This document shows, piece by piece, positions 54,323 through 62,539 of a stretch of DNA of 64,000 bases. A model generated the notes under the pieces. It had not been told where the DNA came from, did no database searches, and worked only from the letters and a program-made list of their open reading frames with translations. Numbering within the stretch: position 1 is the first letter of the stretch; every line of letters begins with the position of its first letter. The DNA lies in NCBI GenBank assembly GCA_963708795.1, contig CAVPUH010000009.1, positions 586,671-650,670 of the forward strand. The letters run 5' to 3'. A program made the translations under genes and the position numbers. The DNA comes from DAIQRJ01 sp963708795. Its GTDB lineage: Bacteria > Actinomycetota > Actinomycetes > Propionibacteriales > DAIQRJ01.

Positions 54323-55918
54323 GTGGACCGTCTCGGCGTCGATCAGCAGCTGACCACCGGCGGCACCCTCACCGCTGCCAACGGAACCGTCACCCTCGTC
54401 ATGCAGAGCGACGGGAACGCGGTGCTCTACCGGGCCCGCGACGGCCGGGCTCTGTGGGCCTCGGCGACGAACGGCCGGCCGGTCGTTCGCATCGTCATGC
54501 AGGGCGACGGCAATCTCGTCGCCTACGGCAGTGACGGGCATGCCTGGTGGGCCAGCGGGACGGACGGCCATCCCGGCTCGACGGTGGTCCTGCAGGACGA
54601 CGGCAACCTGGTCGTCTACGACCCCGGCGGCACCCCACGCTGGGCGTCGAACACCGTCCAGGTCCGGCGGACCGGTCGAGTGGCGGGCTTCCGGCCGTCC
54701 ACCCACGCACCCCTGTTCGCCAACGGACCATGGCCGGCCGGTACCCAACTCTCGATCTCGATCCTCGGGTTGCCGTCGGTCAACATCGACGTCACGAAGA
54801 TGGGCCTGTGCGGTGGGATGTCCTTCCTCACCAGGGACATCGTCGAGAGCGGCACCCCGCAGTTGCGTGGGACCTCGGCGTCATCGATCCCGATCTCGGT
54901 CGCCCAACACATCCTGAACCGGCTCATCCAGAGCTTCGGCGGCGCCGGTGTCGTGCCGCGGTGGCTGTCGATGACGTCCGCCCTCGATCACGACACCGTG
55001 TTCCGCGGCAGCGGCGACTTCCATCAGAGCGTCAACGAGTGTGGGGCGATCATGGCCGACATCGACGCCGGCCGGCTGTGCCCCATCGGGCTGGTGCTCA
55101 CCGAGTCGTTCGCGCCCTGGGACGTGTTCAAGAACCACGTCGTCCTCGTCTGGGGCTACGACGTCGACGGCGAGCAGCTCACCCTGCACACCTACGACTG
55201 CAACAAGCCCGGCCGCGACGACATCGTGATCACCCTCGACATCGACAGCCCGACACCGGCGAAGCCGATCACGACCAACGGCACCGACGGCGACGTGGCG
55301 GGCCGAGTCCGCGGCTTCTTCCGGCTGCCCTATCAGCACGCTGATCCGAGCCCGGCCTACGTGGACGACGCCAGTGTGTCCATCGCAGCCGCACTCCCCA
55401 CGCCGATCGCGGCCGGTGCAACCGCTGTGGTCGCCGTGGACGCCACGAACACCGGGTCGACGACGTGGACCCAGGGCGGCGGGTACCGCCTGGGCAGTCA
55501 GAGCCCGCAGGACAACACCACCTGGGGGACGAATCGGCTGGAACTGCCGTTCGGACCGGTCGACCCGGGACGGACCGTCCGCTTCGGCTATGCGGCTACC
55601 GCACCGGGTGCGGGGCGTTACGGATTCGCGTGGCAGATGGTCCGCGAGAGCGTGCACTGGTTCGGACACCCGACCGGCACGGTGACGATCGACGTCGGTG
55701 CCACCGCCGGTGAGACGTGCACGGCGCTGGCGGCCCAGCGCGCTGGTCTCGAGCAGCAACTCGCCGACGTCCGTGCCGAGATCGCCGGACTCGACTGGGC
55801 CGACCCGTTCACGACGCGCCGCGAAGCCGCCGCGCTCAATCGGCAGGCGCAGGCGCTCGCGCGGCAGATCCGACAGGTGGAGGCGCAGCAGTTGGCGGCG
55901 GGCTGCGCCCCGCTCTGA
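54323..55918 (+). CDS. B-type lectin + cysteine-peptidase-like (C39-like) + Ig-like domain protein; candidate eCIS cargo
   Basis: The 531-residue protein has three modules. Residues 1-115 hold three mannose-lectin repeats (MQSDGNAVLY, MQGDGNLVAY, LQDDGNLVVY) with the QxDxNxVxY pattern. Residues 140-330 contain MGLCGGMSFLTRDIVESG (Cys at about 162), NHVVLVWGYDVDGEQLTLHT (His at about 272) and YDCNKPGRDD, a Cys-His-Asp/Asn order resembling C39-like peptidases. Residues 355-460 are an NBR1-like Ig fold (STTWTQGGGYRLGSQSPQDN), and the end is a coiled coil (LEQQLADVRAEIAGL). GAAGGAG lies five bases before the GTG. There is no signal peptide, so a lectin-bearing protein in the cytoplasm next to an eCIS locus is a plausible payload. 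Catalysis is not proven. Confidence 0.7.
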   Translation: MDRLGVDQQLTTGGTLTAANGTVTLVMQSDGNAVLYRARDGRALWASATNGRPVVRIVMQGDGNLVAYGSDGHAWWASGTDGHPGSTVVLQDDGNLVVYDPGGTPRWASNTVQVRRTGRVAGFRPSTHAPLFANGPWPAGTQLSISILGLPSVNIDVTKMGLCGGMSFLTRDIVESGTPQLRGTSASSIPISVAQHILNRLIQSFGGAGVVPRWLSMTSALDHDTVFRGSGDFHQSVNECGAIMADIDAGRLCPIGLVLTESFAPWDVFKNHVVLVWGYDVDGEQLTLHTYDCNKPGRDDIVITLDIDSPTPAKPITTNGTDGDVAGRVRGFFRLPYQHADPSPAYVDDASVSIAAALPTPIAAGATAVVAVDATNTGSTTWTQGGGYRLGSQSPQDNTTWGTNRLELPFGPVDPGRTVRFGYAATAPGAGRYGFAWQMVRESVHWFGHPTGTVTIDVGATAGETCTALAAQRAGLEQQLADVRAEIAGLDWADPFTTRREAAALNRQAQALARQIRQVEAQQLAAGCAPL

Positions 55919-55925
55919 TCGGCGG

Positions 55926-56630
55926 TCAGGACTTCTCGACCGAGCTCTTGTCGGTCTTCGCCGGCTTGCGTTTGACGTCCACGCCGCCGAAGATCGCCAT
56001 CCCCTTGACGTGCAGGACCGGCGCGTTCGGCGCGAACGTCGCCGCGCCACCCTTGCCATGGTCGAAGCCACCGAAGATCGGGATGCCCGACACGTGCACG
56101 ATCACGTCGTCGGGAACGGTGATCTCGATGCCGCCGAAGAGACAGTTGGCGTAGAGCGTCGTCTCGGCCGCCGTGAACGTCGCGTCCGTGAAGTCGAGTT
56201 CGACGCCGCCGAACACCGCGAGCGCCGTGTACTGCTCGGCCACCGTCCAGGGGCCGGATCGGGTCGCTCCGCCGAAGATCGCGACCGACCCGGACGAGGT
56301 GTGCGACGACCCGCTGGAGAGTGGCTGCACCCGGGTACTCGGGGAGTTCGCCGGAGTCAGCGCCGCCTTCGGCAGCACCGCGGCCGCACCGGGAAGGTCC
56401 ACGGTCACCGGGACCAGGTCGGCGTAGGTCTTGGCGCCGTAGACCGTCTCGATGCGCTCGTCGAGTTCGTCGATGGTCAGCCGGCCGTCGCCGGCGGCGT
56501 CTCGCAGCAGCTCGGCGACCTGGTGCCGCTCGGCGTCGGAGATCCGCAGCTGGGACGTGTCACCGTCGGTCGGCGGCACCGGGCCGCCGATCGGGCTGCG
56601 AGGGCTGGGCCGGAGTCGGGGGCTGGACAC
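55926..56630 (-). CDS. DUF1707 protein with LiaF-like (DUF2154) C-terminal region
   Basis: The 234-residue protein has a DUF1707 helix pair, LRISDAERHQVAELLRDAAG followed by DGRLTIDELDERIETVYGAK and TYADL, at residues 28-75. A beta-rich region follows with repeated IFGG/VFGG turns (SVAIFGGATRSG, LAVFGGVELDFTD, CLFGGIEITVPDD, PIFGGFDHG, AIFGGVDVKRK), as in LiaF-type cell-wall stress proteins. No transmembrane segment is visible, so it is probably cytoplasmic. The start is uncertain: the GTG at 56630 gives a Pro/Arg-rich N-terminus, while an ATG at 56633 in another frame also gives a natural-looking Pro/Gln-rich start, so a slip there is possible. Confidence 0.75.
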   Translation of the reverse strand: MSSPRLRPSPRSPIGGPVPPTDGDTSQLRISDAERHQVAELLRDAAGDGRLTIDELDERIETVYGAKTYADLVPVTVDLPGAAAVLPKAALTPANSPSTRVQPLSSGSSHTSSGSVAIFGGATRSGPWTVAEQYTALAVFGGVELDFTDATFTAAETTLYANCLFGGIEITVPDDVIVHVSGIPIFGGFDHGKGGAATFAPNAPVLHVKGMAIFGGVDVKRKPAKTDKSSVEKS

Positions 56631-56755
56631 TCATGCGGCCAGCGTAGGCGCATCGCCGAGGTGCCGGACATGACATTCGGCAGGTGCTCGCGGTCCGGGC
56701 GCGTCCGCTCCGTCGCCGTTGGCCGCGGCTGCCCGCTGCCCGATACCGTCGGACC

Positions 56756-58171
56756 ATGACCGATACAGCCACCGCGGACGAGCAGCAGTACCGCATCGAG
56801 CACGACACCATGGGCGAGGTCCGGGTCCCGGTCGACGCACTCTGGCGCGCGCAGACGCAGCGCGCCGTCGAGAACTTCGCGATCTCCGGATCCACCATCG
56901 AGTCCCGTCACATCCGCGCCCTGGCCCTCATCAAGTCGGCCGCGGCGCAGGTCAACGCCGAGCTGGGCCTGCTCGACGCCGATGTCGCGGACGCCATCAG
57001 CGCCGCCGCCGACGAGGTGGCCGCCGGACAGCACGACCGCGAGTTCCCCATCGACGTGTTCCAGACGGGCTCGGGCACGTCGTCGAACATGAACGCGAAC
57101 GAGGTGATCGCGACGCTGGCCAGCCGCCGGCTCGGGCGCGACATCCACCCCAACGACCACGTGAACGCGAGCCAGTCGAGCAACGACGTGTTCCCGACCT
57201 CGATCCACATCGCCGTGGCCGACGCCCTCGTGAACGACCTCCAGCCCGCCCTGGCGCACCTTCGCGACGAACTGGGCGCGAAGGCCGCCGAGTTCGACGG
57301 CGTGGTCAAGTCCGGCCGGACCCACCTGATGGACGCCACCCCGGTCACCCTGGGGCAGGAGTTCGGGGGGTACGCGGCCCAACTCGGCTACGCCGGCGAC
57401 CGGGTCGCCGTCAGCCTCCCCCGCGTGTCCGAGCTGGCGCTCGGCGGTACGGCGGTCGGCACCGGCATCAACTCCCCGGCCGGCTTCGCCGGGGCTGTCG
57501 TCGGTCGCCTGACGCTCCTCACCGGCCTTCCGCTCACCGAGGCGGCCAACCACTTCGAGGCCCAGGGCAGCCAGGACTCCCTCGTCGAGCTGTCCGGCCA
57601 GCTCAAGACGATCGCCGTCGGCCTCTTCAAGATCTGCTCGGACCTGCGCTGGATGGGTTCGGGGCCGCGCGCCGGGCTCGGCGAGATCGCGATCCCCGAC
57701 CTTCAACCCGGCAGTTCGATCATGCCCGGCAAGGTCAACCCGGTGATCTGCGAGGCGACGGCGATGGTGTGCGCGCAGGTGATCGGCAACGACGCGACGA
57801 TCGGCTTCGCCGGCGCGGTCGGCAACTTCGAGCTCAACGTGATGCTGCCGGTCCTCGCCGCCAACATCCTGAGTTCGATCCGGCTGCTGGCCAACGCCTC
57901 GACCGCGCTCGCGGACAAGTGCGTCGCCGGCATCAGTGCGAACGCCGACCGCTGCCGCGAACTGGCCGAGTCGAGCCCCTCCATCGTCACACCGCTCAAC
58001 CGTTACATCGGCTACGAGAACGCCGCCAAGGTCGCGAAGACCGCGCTGGCCCAGAACACGACGATCCGCCAGACGGTGATCGACCTCGGGTTCGTCGACG
58101 GGGAGCGACTCACCACCGAGCAACTCGACGCGGCGCTGGACGTGCTCTCGATGACGAAGGCGGCCGTGTGA
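56756..58171 (+). CDS. fumC: Class II fumarate hydratase
   Basis: The 471-residue protein matches FumC: YRIEHDTMGEVRVPVDALWR, FQTGSGTSSNMNANEVIATL, HPNDHVNASQSSNDVFPTSI, KSGRTHLMDATPVTLGQEFG, and the fumarate lyase signature GSSIMPGKVNPV. It interconverts fumarate and malate in the TCA cycle in the cytoplasm and needs no iron-sulfur cluster. The length is normal. Its stop overlaps the GTG start of the DUF402 gene (GTGA), so the two are coupled. The upstream gap of about 125 bp to the divergent DUF1707 gene should hold both promoters. Confidence 0.95.
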   Translation: MTDTATADEQQYRIEHDTMGEVRVPVDALWRAQTQRAVENFAISGSTIESRHIRALALIKSAAAQVNAELGLLDADVADAISAAADEVAAGQHDREFPIDVFQTGSGTSSNMNANEVIATLASRRLGRDIHPNDHVNASQSSNDVFPTSIHIAVADALVNDLQPALAHLRDELGAKAAEFDGVVKSGRTHLMDATPVTLGQEFGGYAAQLGYAGDRVAVSLPRVSELALGGTAVGTGINSPAGFAGAVVGRLTLLTGLPLTEAANHFEAQGSQDSLVELSGQLKTIAVGLFKICSDLRWMGSGPRAGLGEIAIPDLQPGSSIMPGKVNPVICEATAMVCAQVIGNDATIGFAGAVGNFELNVMLPVLAANILSSIRLLANASTALADKCVAGISANADRCRELAESSPSIVTPLNRYIGYENAAKVAKTALAQNTTIRQTVIDLGFVDGERLTTEQLDAALDVLSMTKAAV

Positions 58172-58884
58172 GCGGGCGCGAGCCGGCCGACGCTGGGGAC
58201 AGGCGAAGCGACGCCACCGCCGGTCCGGTCGAGACGAGCTACTGGCAGCCGGGCGAGCAGATCCACTGGATCTACCGCCGCCCCGCCTGGACGCCGGGCG
58301 ACCCGCAGACCGTGCATCCGATGACCGTGGTGCGAGACGACGCCGACGGTCTCGTCGCCTGGCTGGCCGGCGACACCCCGATCCTGGTCCCCCGTCTCGA
58401 GGACGGCACGTCCCTGCGATCGGGAACGGCGCGGACGATGTTCCGGTCGCCCCGGATCCAGGGCCGCGGCATCTGGCAGGGCAACGGCACCCTGCGGATC
58501 ACACAGCCCGGCACGCCGTGGTCGGTGTGGCTGTTCTGGAACGAGGACGGCGAGTTCAAGGGCTACTACGTCAACCTCGAGGATCCGCACCGGCGCGACG
58601 GCCGCGCGACCATCTCGAGCGACCACGTCCTCGACATCGTCGTCGGCGCGGACCGCACGCATCGCCGCAAGGACGAGGACGAACTGGCCGAGGCCGTCCG
58701 GCAGGGGCGGTACACCGCCGCCGAGGCAGCCGCGATCGAGGCCGACGCGAGCGCGGCCGAGGTCGCGATCGCCGAGTGGGGAACGCCCTACCGCGACGGC
58801 TGGGAGTCGTGGACGCCTGATCCGAGTTGGCCGGTTCCGCCGCTGCCCGAGGACGCGGCCTTCGCCGTGGACGTGATCGAGTGA
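58168..58884 (+). CDS. DUF402 domain protein
   Basis: The 238-residue protein has an N-terminal linker, a beta-barrel start (IHWIYRRPAWTPGDPQTVHP) and the DUF402 core, in which PWSVWLFWNEDGEFKGYYVN followed by LEDPHRRDGRATISSDHVLD is diagnostic, and a helical C-terminus (AVRQGRYTAAEAAAIEADAS). DUF402 includes FomD-like phosphohydrolases that act on cytidylyl-linked or nucleoside-diphosphate substrates with Mn2+ or Mg2+; the Asp/Glu residues in the core fit metal binding. The exact substrate is unknown. It is coupled to fumC by a GTGA overlap. Confidence 0.8.
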   Translation: MSGREPADAGDRRSDATAGPVETSYWQPGEQIHWIYRRPAWTPGDPQTVHPMTVVRDDADGLVAWLAGDTPILVPRLEDGTSLRSGTARTMFRSPRIQGRGIWQGNGTLRITQPGTPWSVWLFWNEDGEFKGYYVNLEDPHRRDGRATISSDHVLDIVVGADRTHRRKDEDELAEAVRQGRYTAAEAAAIEADASAAEVAIAEWGTPYRDGWESWTPDPSWPVPPLPEDAAFAVDVIE

Positions 58885-58982
58885 CGTTCGGTTCACGTCC
58901 GGACCGAATGGGTGACGATAGCTAGATCACAACGCGCCGGGTTGGTGAGGCGCCGATCGTCGGGTCTACAGTCGACTCTTGG

Positions 58983-59001
58983 TTAGGTGAGCCACACCAA
59001 A
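58983..59001 (+). promoter_or_regulatory. Iron box (DtxR/IdeR-like operator) upstream of efeUOB
   Basis: TTAGGTGAGCCACACCAAA matches the IdeR/DtxR consensus TTAGGTTAGGCTAACCTAA at 14 of 19 positions, with both outer half-sites kept. It lies 55 bp before the efeU start I prefer, where a repressor could block transcription. Iron-bound repressor would shut the operon when iron is plentiful. The rest of 58885-59056 holds no gene. Confidence 0.6.
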
Positions 59002-59056
59002 CCGAGGTATCCCGTCCGGGATGGCCTGCGACTCCGATCGAGGCGGATCCAGCATC

Positions 59057-59929
59057 GTGCTCGCCAACTATCTCATCGGCCTCCGTGAGGGCCTCGAGGC
59101 CTCGCTCGTCGTCAGCATCCTCATCGCCTATCTCGTGAAAACGGATCGTCGCGCCCTGTTGCCGCGGGTGTGGCTGGGCGTGGCGGCCGCGATCGTGGTG
59201 TCGCTGGGGTTCGGTGCGCTGCTCACCTTCGGACCCCGCGGTCTGACGTTCGAGGCGCAGGAGATGATCGGCGGCGCGCTGTCGATCGTGGCGGTGGTGT
59301 TCGTCACCTGGATGGTGTTCTGGATGGCGCGGACGTCGCGGACGCTGTCCAGCGACCTCCGCGGCCAGGTCGACGCCGCGGTGGAACGCAACGGGTGGAG
59401 CCTGGTCCTGGTGGCCGCGCTCGCGGTCGGGCGGGAGGGCCTGGAGACGGCCCTGTTCCTGTGGGCGGCCACCCAGGCCACCAGCCGGTCGCAGAACCCC
59501 AGCCTGGAGCCGTTGATCGGGGCCGCGCTGGGCGTGGTCACCGCCGCGTTGTTGGCCTACCTGCTCTACCGGGGCGCGTTGAGGATCAACCTGGCCCGGT
59601 TCTTCGCCATCACCGGCGGCATCCTGATCGTCGTCGCCGCCGGGGTGCTGTCCTACGGCGTCCACGACCTGCAGGAGGCCGGCGTTCTGCCCGGCCTGAA
59701 CAACCTGGCCTTCGACGTCTCCGCCACCATCCCCCCGACGTCGTGGTACGGGACCCTCCTCAAGGGCACCCTCAACTTCTCCCCCGCGACCACCGTCCTC
59801 GAGGCGACGGTCTGGGTGCTCTACGTCGTCCCCACCCTGTTCTTCTTCATCCGCACCGTCCGTACCAAAAAGCCTGCCGCACCCACCGCGTCCCCTCGCG
59901 TCCACGCCAGCTCCGGAGGCAATGCATGA
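59057..59929 (+). CDS. efeU: Iron permease EfeU (FTR1 family)
   Basis: The 290-residue membrane protein has about seven hydrophobic segments and both REGLE iron motifs: YLIGLREGLEASLVVSILIA in the first helix and ALAVGREGLETALFLWAATQ in the fourth. These acidic motifs carry ferric iron through the channel in FTR1/EfeU proteins. The end includes ISLFFF-like VLYVVPTLFFFIRTV. I start at the GTG at 59057, giving VLANYLIGLREGLE as in relatives; the ATG at 59021 adds 12 non-conserved residues. The stop overlaps efeO (ATGA). With EfeO and EfeB it forms the tripartite ferrous-iron uptake system. Confidence 0.92.
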   Translation: MLANYLIGLREGLEASLVVSILIAYLVKTDRRALLPRVWLGVAAAIVVSLGFGALLTFGPRGLTFEAQEMIGGALSIVAVVFVTWMVFWMARTSRTLSSDLRGQVDAAVERNGWSLVLVAALAVGREGLETALFLWAATQATSRSQNPSLEPLIGAALGVVTAALLAYLLYRGALRINLARFFAITGGILIVVAAGVLSYGVHDLQEAGVLPGLNNLAFDVSATIPPTSWYGTLLKGTLNFSPATTVLEATVWVLYVVPTLFFFIRTVRTKKPAAPTASPRVHASSGGNA

Positions 59930-61128
59930 CCCGTCCCGACGGCACCCGCCGCCGACTGTCCACCTTCGCCGCCGGCACTGCGGTCGCGGCCCTGGCCCTG
60001 GCCGGTTGCACGTCGAACACCAACGCGGACGACACGGCTTCCGGTGGTGCCAGCGCCTCCCCGGGCACGCTGACCGTGGCCGCGACCGACGACGCCTGCG
60101 GGGTGTCCGCGGCCACCGCGCCGTCGGGCAACCTGGTCTTCAACGTGACGAACAACGGCGACAAGGTGACCGAGTTCTACCTGCTGGGCTCCGACGGGCT
60201 GCGCATCATCGGTGAGGTCGAGAACATCGGACCGGGCCTGTCCCGCAATCTGGTCGTCCAAGCCGGGCCCGGGAAGTACTTCACCGCCTGCAAGCCCGGC
60301 ATGGTGGGCGACGGGATCCGCGCCGACTTCACCGTCACCGACTCCGGCACCAAGTTCGAGCCCGTGGGCGACAACAAGGAACTCATCGACACCGCGAACG
60401 CCCAGTACGCCGCCTACGTGCGTGACCAGACCGAGCAGCTGATCGCGGTGACGAACCAGTTCGTCGCCCTGTACAAGGTCGGCAAGGACGACGAGGCCCG
60501 AGCCCTGTACCCCGCCGCACGGGCCCATTACGAGCGGATCGAGCCGGTGGCCGAGTCGTTCGGCGACCTCGACCCGAAGATCGACTTCCGCGAGGCCGAC
60601 GTCGAGAAGGGCGACCGGTGGACCGGCTGGCACGTCATCGAGAAGGACCTCTGGCCTCAGGCCGCGAAGAACTACACCGCGCTCACCCCGGCCCAGCGCA
60701 CGGAGTACGCCGATCTGCTCGTCGCCAACACCGCCCAGCTCTACAAGCGCACCAAGACGATGGACTTCTCCGCCACCGAGATCGCCAACGGCGCCCAGGG
60801 CCTGATGGACGAGGTCGCCACCGGCAAGGTGACCGGTGAGGAAGAGATCTGGTCGCACACCGACCTGTGGGACTTCCAGGCCAACGTCGAAGGTGCTCGC
60901 GTCGCCTTCGAGGGCCTCCGGCCCCTGCTGGCGAAGAAGAATCCCGAGCTGGAGAAGCAGATCGACCAGCGGTTCACCGAGCTGCAGACCGAGCTCGACA
61001 AGTACCGCAAGGGTGACGGTTTCGTGCTCTACACCGACCTCTCCAAGGCCCAGGTCAAGGAACTCTCCGACGCGGTGAACGCCCTCTCCGAACCCCTCTC
61101 GAAGCTCTCCGGAGCCGTGACGCTCTGA
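59926..61128 (+). CDS. efeO: Iron uptake lipoprotein EfeO (cupredoxin + M75 imelysin-like domain)
   Basis: The 400-residue protein has a lipoprotein signal (STFAAGTAVAALALAGC with the lipobox Cys at about 26). An N-terminal cupredoxin-like domain (VFNVTNNGDKVTEFYLLGSD) follows, and then a helical M75/imelysin domain with the GWHVIEKDLW motif (HxxE) and ALYPAARAHYERIEPVAESF. EfeO is anchored outside the membrane and presents iron to EfeU. GGAGG lies eight bases before the ATG, which overlaps the efeU stop. The order efeU-efeO-efeB matches the usual operon. Length and domains are complete. Confidence 0.92.
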   Translation: MTRPDGTRRRLSTFAAGTAVAALALAGCTSNTNADDTASGGASASPGTLTVAATDDACGVSAATAPSGNLVFNVTNNGDKVTEFYLLGSDGLRIIGEVENIGPGLSRNLVVQAGPGKYFTACKPGMVGDGIRADFTVTDSGTKFEPVGDNKELIDTANAQYAAYVRDQTEQLIAVTNQFVALYKVGKDDEARALYPAARAHYERIEPVAESFGDLDPKIDFREADVEKGDRWTGWHVIEKDLWPQAAKNYTALTPAQRTEYADLLVANTAQLYKRTKTMDFSATEIANGAQGLMDEVATGKVTGEEEIWSHTDLWDFQANVEGARVAFEGLRPLLAKKNPELEKQIDQRFTELQTELDKYRKGDGFVLYTDLSKAQVKELSDAVNALSEPLSKLSGAVTL

Positions 61129-61190
61129 CCGAGACACCAGATGAAGACAACCCTGGCCCGACCGACGCTGCGGCGCCGGCCGGACGGGGG

Positions 61191-62441
61191 TTGTCGCGAC
61201 GCGGCCTGTTCGGCCTGGCCGGCACCGGCGCGATCGCCGCTGGTGCCGGTTTCGCCGTCGGCCGGCTGACCGACGCGGATGCCGCGACCGCGTCGACGCC
61301 GGCTCCGGCCAAGCCGTACGCGTTCTACGGCGAACACCAGGCAGGCATCGTCACCCCGGCTCAGGACCGCCTGCACTTCGCGTCGTTCGACATGTCGACG
61401 ACCTCGCGCGACGACCTCATCTCCCTGCTGAAGCAGTGGACCGACGCTGCCGCACGGATGACGCAGGGATTGCCCGCCGGCGAGTACGGCGCCGCCGACG
61501 GCCCGTACGACGTCCCGCCCGATGACACCGGTGAGGCGCAAGGGCTGCCGGCATCCGGGCTGACCCTGACGTTCGGGTTCGGGCCGTCGCTGTTCGAGAA
61601 GAAGGCCGGATTCGGGCTGGAGGGCAAACGTCCCCAGGCACTGAACCGGCTGCCGCACTTTCGCGGGGATGCGCTTCAGGAGCAGCGATCCGACGGCGAT
61701 CTCTGCGTGCAGGCGTGTGCGGACGACCCCCAGGTGGCCGTGCACGCGATCCGCAACCTGTCCCGGATCGCGTTCGGTACGGCGCCGCTGCGCTGGTCCC
61801 AGCTCGGGTTCGGCCGGACCTCGTCGACGTCGACCAGCCAGGCCACGCCGCGTAACCTGTTCGGCTTCAAGGACGGCACTGCCAACCTCAAGGCCGAGGA
61901 ACCGGTGCTGGTCGAGGACAACGTGTGGGTGGCCGGAGCCGACGACCCGGGTGCTGCCTGGCTGGCGGGCGGGTCCTACCTTGTCGCCCGGCGCATCAAC
62001 ATGACGATCGAGATCTGGGATCGGCAGGCTCTCGGTGAGCAGGAACGCGTCATCGGCCGGACCAAGGGTGCTGGGGCGCCCCTGTCGGGCGGCACGGAGT
62101 TCACCGAGCCCGACTTCGCGATGAAGGGCTCCGGGGACAAACCGATCATCGACGTCGGGGCGCACATCCGGATCGCGCACCCCACTCAGAACAAGGGCGT
62201 GCAGATCCTCCGGCGAGGCTACAACTTCGCCGACGGGAACGACGATCTCGGGCGCCTCGACGCAGGGCTGTTCTTCATCGCCTACGTGCGCGACCCGATC
62301 ACCCAGTACGTGCCGATGCAGTCGCGGATCGCCCGGCTGGACGCCATGCAGGAGTACGTGCAGCACACCGGGTCGGGGCTGTTCGCCGTCCCGCCGGGGG
62401 CGGCGCCGGGCGAGTTCATCGGCCAGCACTTGTTCGACTGA
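61191..62441 (+). CDS. efeB: Deferrochelatase/peroxidase EfeB (DyP-type, Tat-exported)
   Basis: The protein of about 416 residues starts with a Tat signal (SRRGLFGLAGTGAIAAGAGF). The DyP peroxidase fold follows: HQAGIVTPAQDRLHFASFDM, PRNLFGFKDGTANLKAEEPV with the catalytic Asp in GFKDGT, YLVARRINMTIEIWDRQAL and DAGLFFIAYVRDP. A conserved His ligates heme. EfeB is exported folded with heme and helps oxidise ferrous iron or strip iron from heme. I give the TTG at 61191; a CTG at 61125 would overlap the efeO stop (CTGA) and add a natural-looking acidic n-region (TETPDEDNPGP), and may be the true start. The gene is the last of the iron operon. Confidence 0.9.
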   Translation: MSRRGLFGLAGTGAIAAGAGFAVGRLTDADAATASTPAPAKPYAFYGEHQAGIVTPAQDRLHFASFDMSTTSRDDLISLLKQWTDAAARMTQGLPAGEYGAADGPYDVPPDDTGEAQGLPASGLTLTFGFGPSLFEKKAGFGLEGKRPQALNRLPHFRGDALQEQRSDGDLCVQACADDPQVAVHAIRNLSRIAFGTAPLRWSQLGFGRTSSTSTSQATPRNLFGFKDGTANLKAEEPVLVEDNVWVAGADDPGAAWLAGGSYLVARRINMTIEIWDRQALGEQERVIGRTKGAGAPLSGGTEFTEPDFAMKGSGDKPIIDVGAHIRIAHPTQNKGVQILRRGYNFADGNDDLGRLDAGLFFIAYVRDPITQYVPMQSRIARLDAMQEYVQHTGSGLFAVPPGAAPGEFIGQHLFD

Positions 62442-62471
62442 CCGGCCGAGAGTCGCCCGCGTCGTGCCCTT

Positions 62472-62533
62472 ACCGACGGCAGCTTCGCCCGATCGGCACG
62501 TGAAACCGCCGATCCGCCCGATCTGCCGTCGGT
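62472..62533. terminator. Nested inverted repeat between efeB and the convergent App1 gene (probable bidirectional terminator)
   Basis: ACCGACGGCAG (62472-62482) and CTGCCGTCGGT (62523-62533) are perfect inverted copies of 11 bases. Inside them GATCGGC and GCCGATC form a second perfect 7-bp stem around a 10-base loop. The structure lies between two stop codons (62441 and 62540) and could end transcription from both sides. There is no U-run. Confidence 0.6.
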
Positions 62534-62539
62534 TCGGGC

